From assembly GCF_014700075.1 (NCBI RefSeq), contig NZ_JACXBU010000002.1:248001-312000 (forward strand): DNA of 64,000 bases, written 5' to 3'. This document shows positions 62,504 to 64,000 of the stretch, one piece after another. Origin of the DNA: Pseudomonas sp. JM0905a (lineage in GTDB: Bacteria; Pseudomonadota; Gammaproteobacteria; Pseudomonadales; Pseudomonadaceae). The notes under the pieces are model-generated. The model did no database searches. It was given only the letters and a program-made list of their open reading frames with translations, and had not been told where the DNA came from. A program made the position numbers and the translations under genes. Numbering within the stretch: position 1 is the stretch's first letter; every line of letters starts with the position of its first letter.

Positions 62504-62630
62504 CATTCTGTGACTTTCACCGCAACGCAACAGTCTATGACTAGTCTGCCGCCTGACGCCCCCTACAACGGCCACGGCAGAAGGATGAATGCAACGCCCT
62601 GTGCCAGACGGGGACCATTGAGGAGCTCGC

Positions 62631-63146
62631 ATGACCAAACAAAACGCCTATACCCGGGAAGACCTGCTGCGCTGCAGTCGCGGCGAGCTGTTCGGCCCTG
62701 GTAATGCGCAACTGCCCGCCCCCAACATGCTGATGATCGACCGCATCGTGCATATCAGCGAAACCGGCGGGAAGTACGGCAAAGGCGAGATCGTCGCCGA
62801 GCTCGATATCAACCCCGACCTGTGGTTCTTCGCCTGCCACTTCGAAGGCGACCCGGTCATGCCCGGCTGCCTTGGCCTCGACGCCATGTGGCAGTTGGTC
62901 GGTTTCTTCCTCGGCTGGCAGGGCAACCCCGGCCGTGGCCGCGCCCTGGGCTCCGGCGAAGTCAAATTCTTCGGCCAGGTCCTGCCGTCCGCGAAAAAGA
63001 TCACCTACACCATCCACATCAAGCGCACTATTAATCGTTCGCTGATCCTCGGTATCGCCGATGGCACCGTTGCCGTCGACGGCCGCGAGATCTACAGCGC
63101 CGAAGGCCTGCGCGTCGGCCTGTTCACCTCTACCGACAGTTTCTGA
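62631..63146 (+). CDS. fabA: 3-hydroxydecanoyl-ACP dehydratase/isomerase
   Basis: Introduces the double bond for anaerobic-type unsaturated fatty acid synthesis. The 171-residue protein has the canonical active-site pair His70 ([12 protein letters not shown]) and Asp84 (LGLDAMWQL). GAGGAG lies five bases before the ATG. It is directly followed by fabB (11 bases), the conserved fabAB operon. Confidence 0.97.
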   Translation: MTKQNAYTREDLLRCSRGELFGPGNAQLPAPNMLMIDRIVHISETGGKYGKGEIVAELDINPDLWFFACHFEGDPVMPGCLGLDAMWQLVGFFLGWQGNPGRGRALGSGEVKFFGQVLPSAKKITYTIHIKRTINRSLILGIADGTVAVDGREIYSAEGLRVGLFTSTDSF

Positions 63147-63157
63147 AGGACATCCGC

Positions 63158-64000
63158 ATGCGTCGCGTCGTGATCACTGGCCTGGGCATCGTTTCCTGCC
63201 TGGGCAATGACAAAGCCACCGTTTCCGAGAACCTGCGCACCGGCCGTTCCGGTATCCGCCACAACCCCTCCTATGCGGAGATGGGTCTGCGCAGCCAGGT
63301 CTCCGGCTCCGTCAATCTGAACCTGGAAGAGCTGATCGATCGCAAGCTCTTCCGCTTCATGGGTGATGCCGCTGCCTATGCCTACCTGGCCATGCAGCAG
63401 GCTATCGAAGACGCCGGCCTGACCGCCGAACAGATCTCCAACCCGCGTGTGGGCCTGATCGCCGGCTCCGGTGGCGCTTCCACCGTCAACCAGATGGAAG
63501 CCATCGACACCCTGCGCGAGAAAGGCGTCAAGCGTATCGGCCCATACCGCGTAACCCGCACCATGGGCAGCACCGTTTCCGCGTGCCTGGCCACCCCCTT
63601 CCAGATCAAGGGCGTGAACTTCTCCATCTCCTCGGCCTGCGCCACCAGCGCGCACTGCATCGGCCAGGCCATGGAGCAGATCCAGCTGGGCAAGCAGGAC
63701 ATGGTCTTCGCCGGCGGCGGTGAAGAAGAGCATTGGAGCCAGAGCTGCCTGTTCGACGCCATGGGCGCCCTCTCCACCCAGTACAACGAAACCCCCGAGC
63801 GCGCCTCCCGCGCCTATGACGCCAAGCGCGACGGCTTCGTCATTGCTGGCGGCGGCGGCATGGTCGTGGTCGAGGAGCTGGAACACGCCCTCAAACGCGG
63901 CGCCAAGATCTACGCAGAGATCATCGGCTACGGCGCAACCTCCGACGGCTACGACATGGTCGCCCCGAGCGGCGAAGGCGCCATCCGCTGCATGCAGCAG
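63158..64000 (+). CDS. fabB: 3-ketoacyl-ACP synthase I, truncated by the window edge
   Basis: Condenses malonyl-ACP with acyl-ACP, including the unsaturated decenoyl-ACP from FabA. The first 281 codons are present; family members have about 405. Start ATG 63158 has AAGGA before it and gives [18 protein letters not shown]. The nucleophile Cys161 is visible in SSACATSAH. The C-terminal part with both active-site histidines lies beyond the window. Confidence 0.97.
   Translation, partial: MRRVVITGLGIVSCLGNDKATVSENLRTGRSGIRHNPSYAEMGLRSQVSGSVNLNLEELIDRKLFRFMGDAAAYAYLAMQQAIEDAGLTAEQISNPRVGLIAGSGGASTVNQMEAIDTLREKGVKRIGPYRVTRTMGSTVSACLATPFQIKGVNFSISSACATSAHCIGQAMEQIQLGKQDMVFAGGGEEEHWSQSCLFDAMGALSTQYNETPERASRAYDAKRDGFVIAGGGGMVVVEELEHALKRGAKIYAEIIGYGATSDGYDMVAPSGEGAIRCMQQ

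Overview
The window is a GC-rich stretch of chromosome from a Pseudomonas species. The evidence is the content and order of its genes: a complete kdpFABC-kdpDE potassium system next to a glutaminase gene, a hybrid sensor kinase directly upstream of fabA-fabB, a class II (medium-chain) PHA synthase beside phaG, a gpsA-sixA cluster, and many short intergenic palindromes of the kind that litter Pseudomonas genomes. The block from about 36.7 kb to the right end looks like the conserved P. aeruginosa neighbourhood that runs from glutaminase/kdp to fabAB. That comparison is from memory and was not computed. I see no phage, transposase, integrase, CRISPR array or rRNA. There is one tRNA, tRNA-Ser(GGA).

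Layout. 0-5 kb: a FadB-type multifunctional beta-oxidation gene, a small membrane protein gene, and two tandem AraC regulators. 5-9 kb: cold-shock protein, tRNA-Ser, a crotonase, a Gly/His/Asp-rich secreted repeat protein, an alpha/beta hydrolase and a CorA-family channel. 9-18 kb: an amidotransferase, small envelope proteins, a membrane-anchored glutaredoxin, a second beta-oxidation pair (thiolase plus multifunctional protein), an AEC carrier, a periplasmic rhodanese and a cytochrome c, then a five-unit tandem repeat array. 18-22.3 kb: the Anbu (proteasome-like protease) operon with its usual partners, a transglutaminase, an alpha-E protein and a circularly permuted ATP-grasp enzyme. 22.7-29.2 kb: a peroxiredoxin and a ydcSTUV-patD operon for polyamine-type uptake and 4-aminobutyraldehyde oxidation. 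29-36.5 kb: an amidotransferase, an RraB-like protein, a DMT exporter, then a compact operon of Baeyer-Villiger monooxygenase, esterase and short-chain dehydrogenase with a divergent AraC regulator. 36.7-46.8 kb: patatin, glutaminase, kdpE, kdpD and kdpCBAF. 47.4-50.2 kb: phaG and a phaC2-like synthase. 50.4-64 kb: an AI-2E permease, hydrolases, LysE/AraC, a thioesterase, an acyl-CoA ligase, sixA/DUF4389/gpsA, the hybrid kinase, fabA and a truncated fabB.

How it fits together. Acyl chain metabolism recurs: two FadB-type enzymes, a thiolase, a crotonase, an acyl-CoA ligase, a thioesterase, GpsA, FabA/FabB, and PhaG/PhaC, which would draw 3-hydroxyacyl chains from fatty acid synthesis into storage polyester. 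The BVMO-esterase-SDR operon contains the three activities needed to turn a secondary alcohol into a ketone, an ester, and then an acid plus an alcohol.

Non-coding structure. At least four related short-palindrome families sit between genes, some of them inside operons (ydcS/ydcT, ydcV/patD, kdpB/kdpC, kdpD/kdpE), and one family forms a 143-bp tandem array. Several start codons were moved inward from the longest reading frame because ribosome-binding sites and family lengths support the shorter protein.
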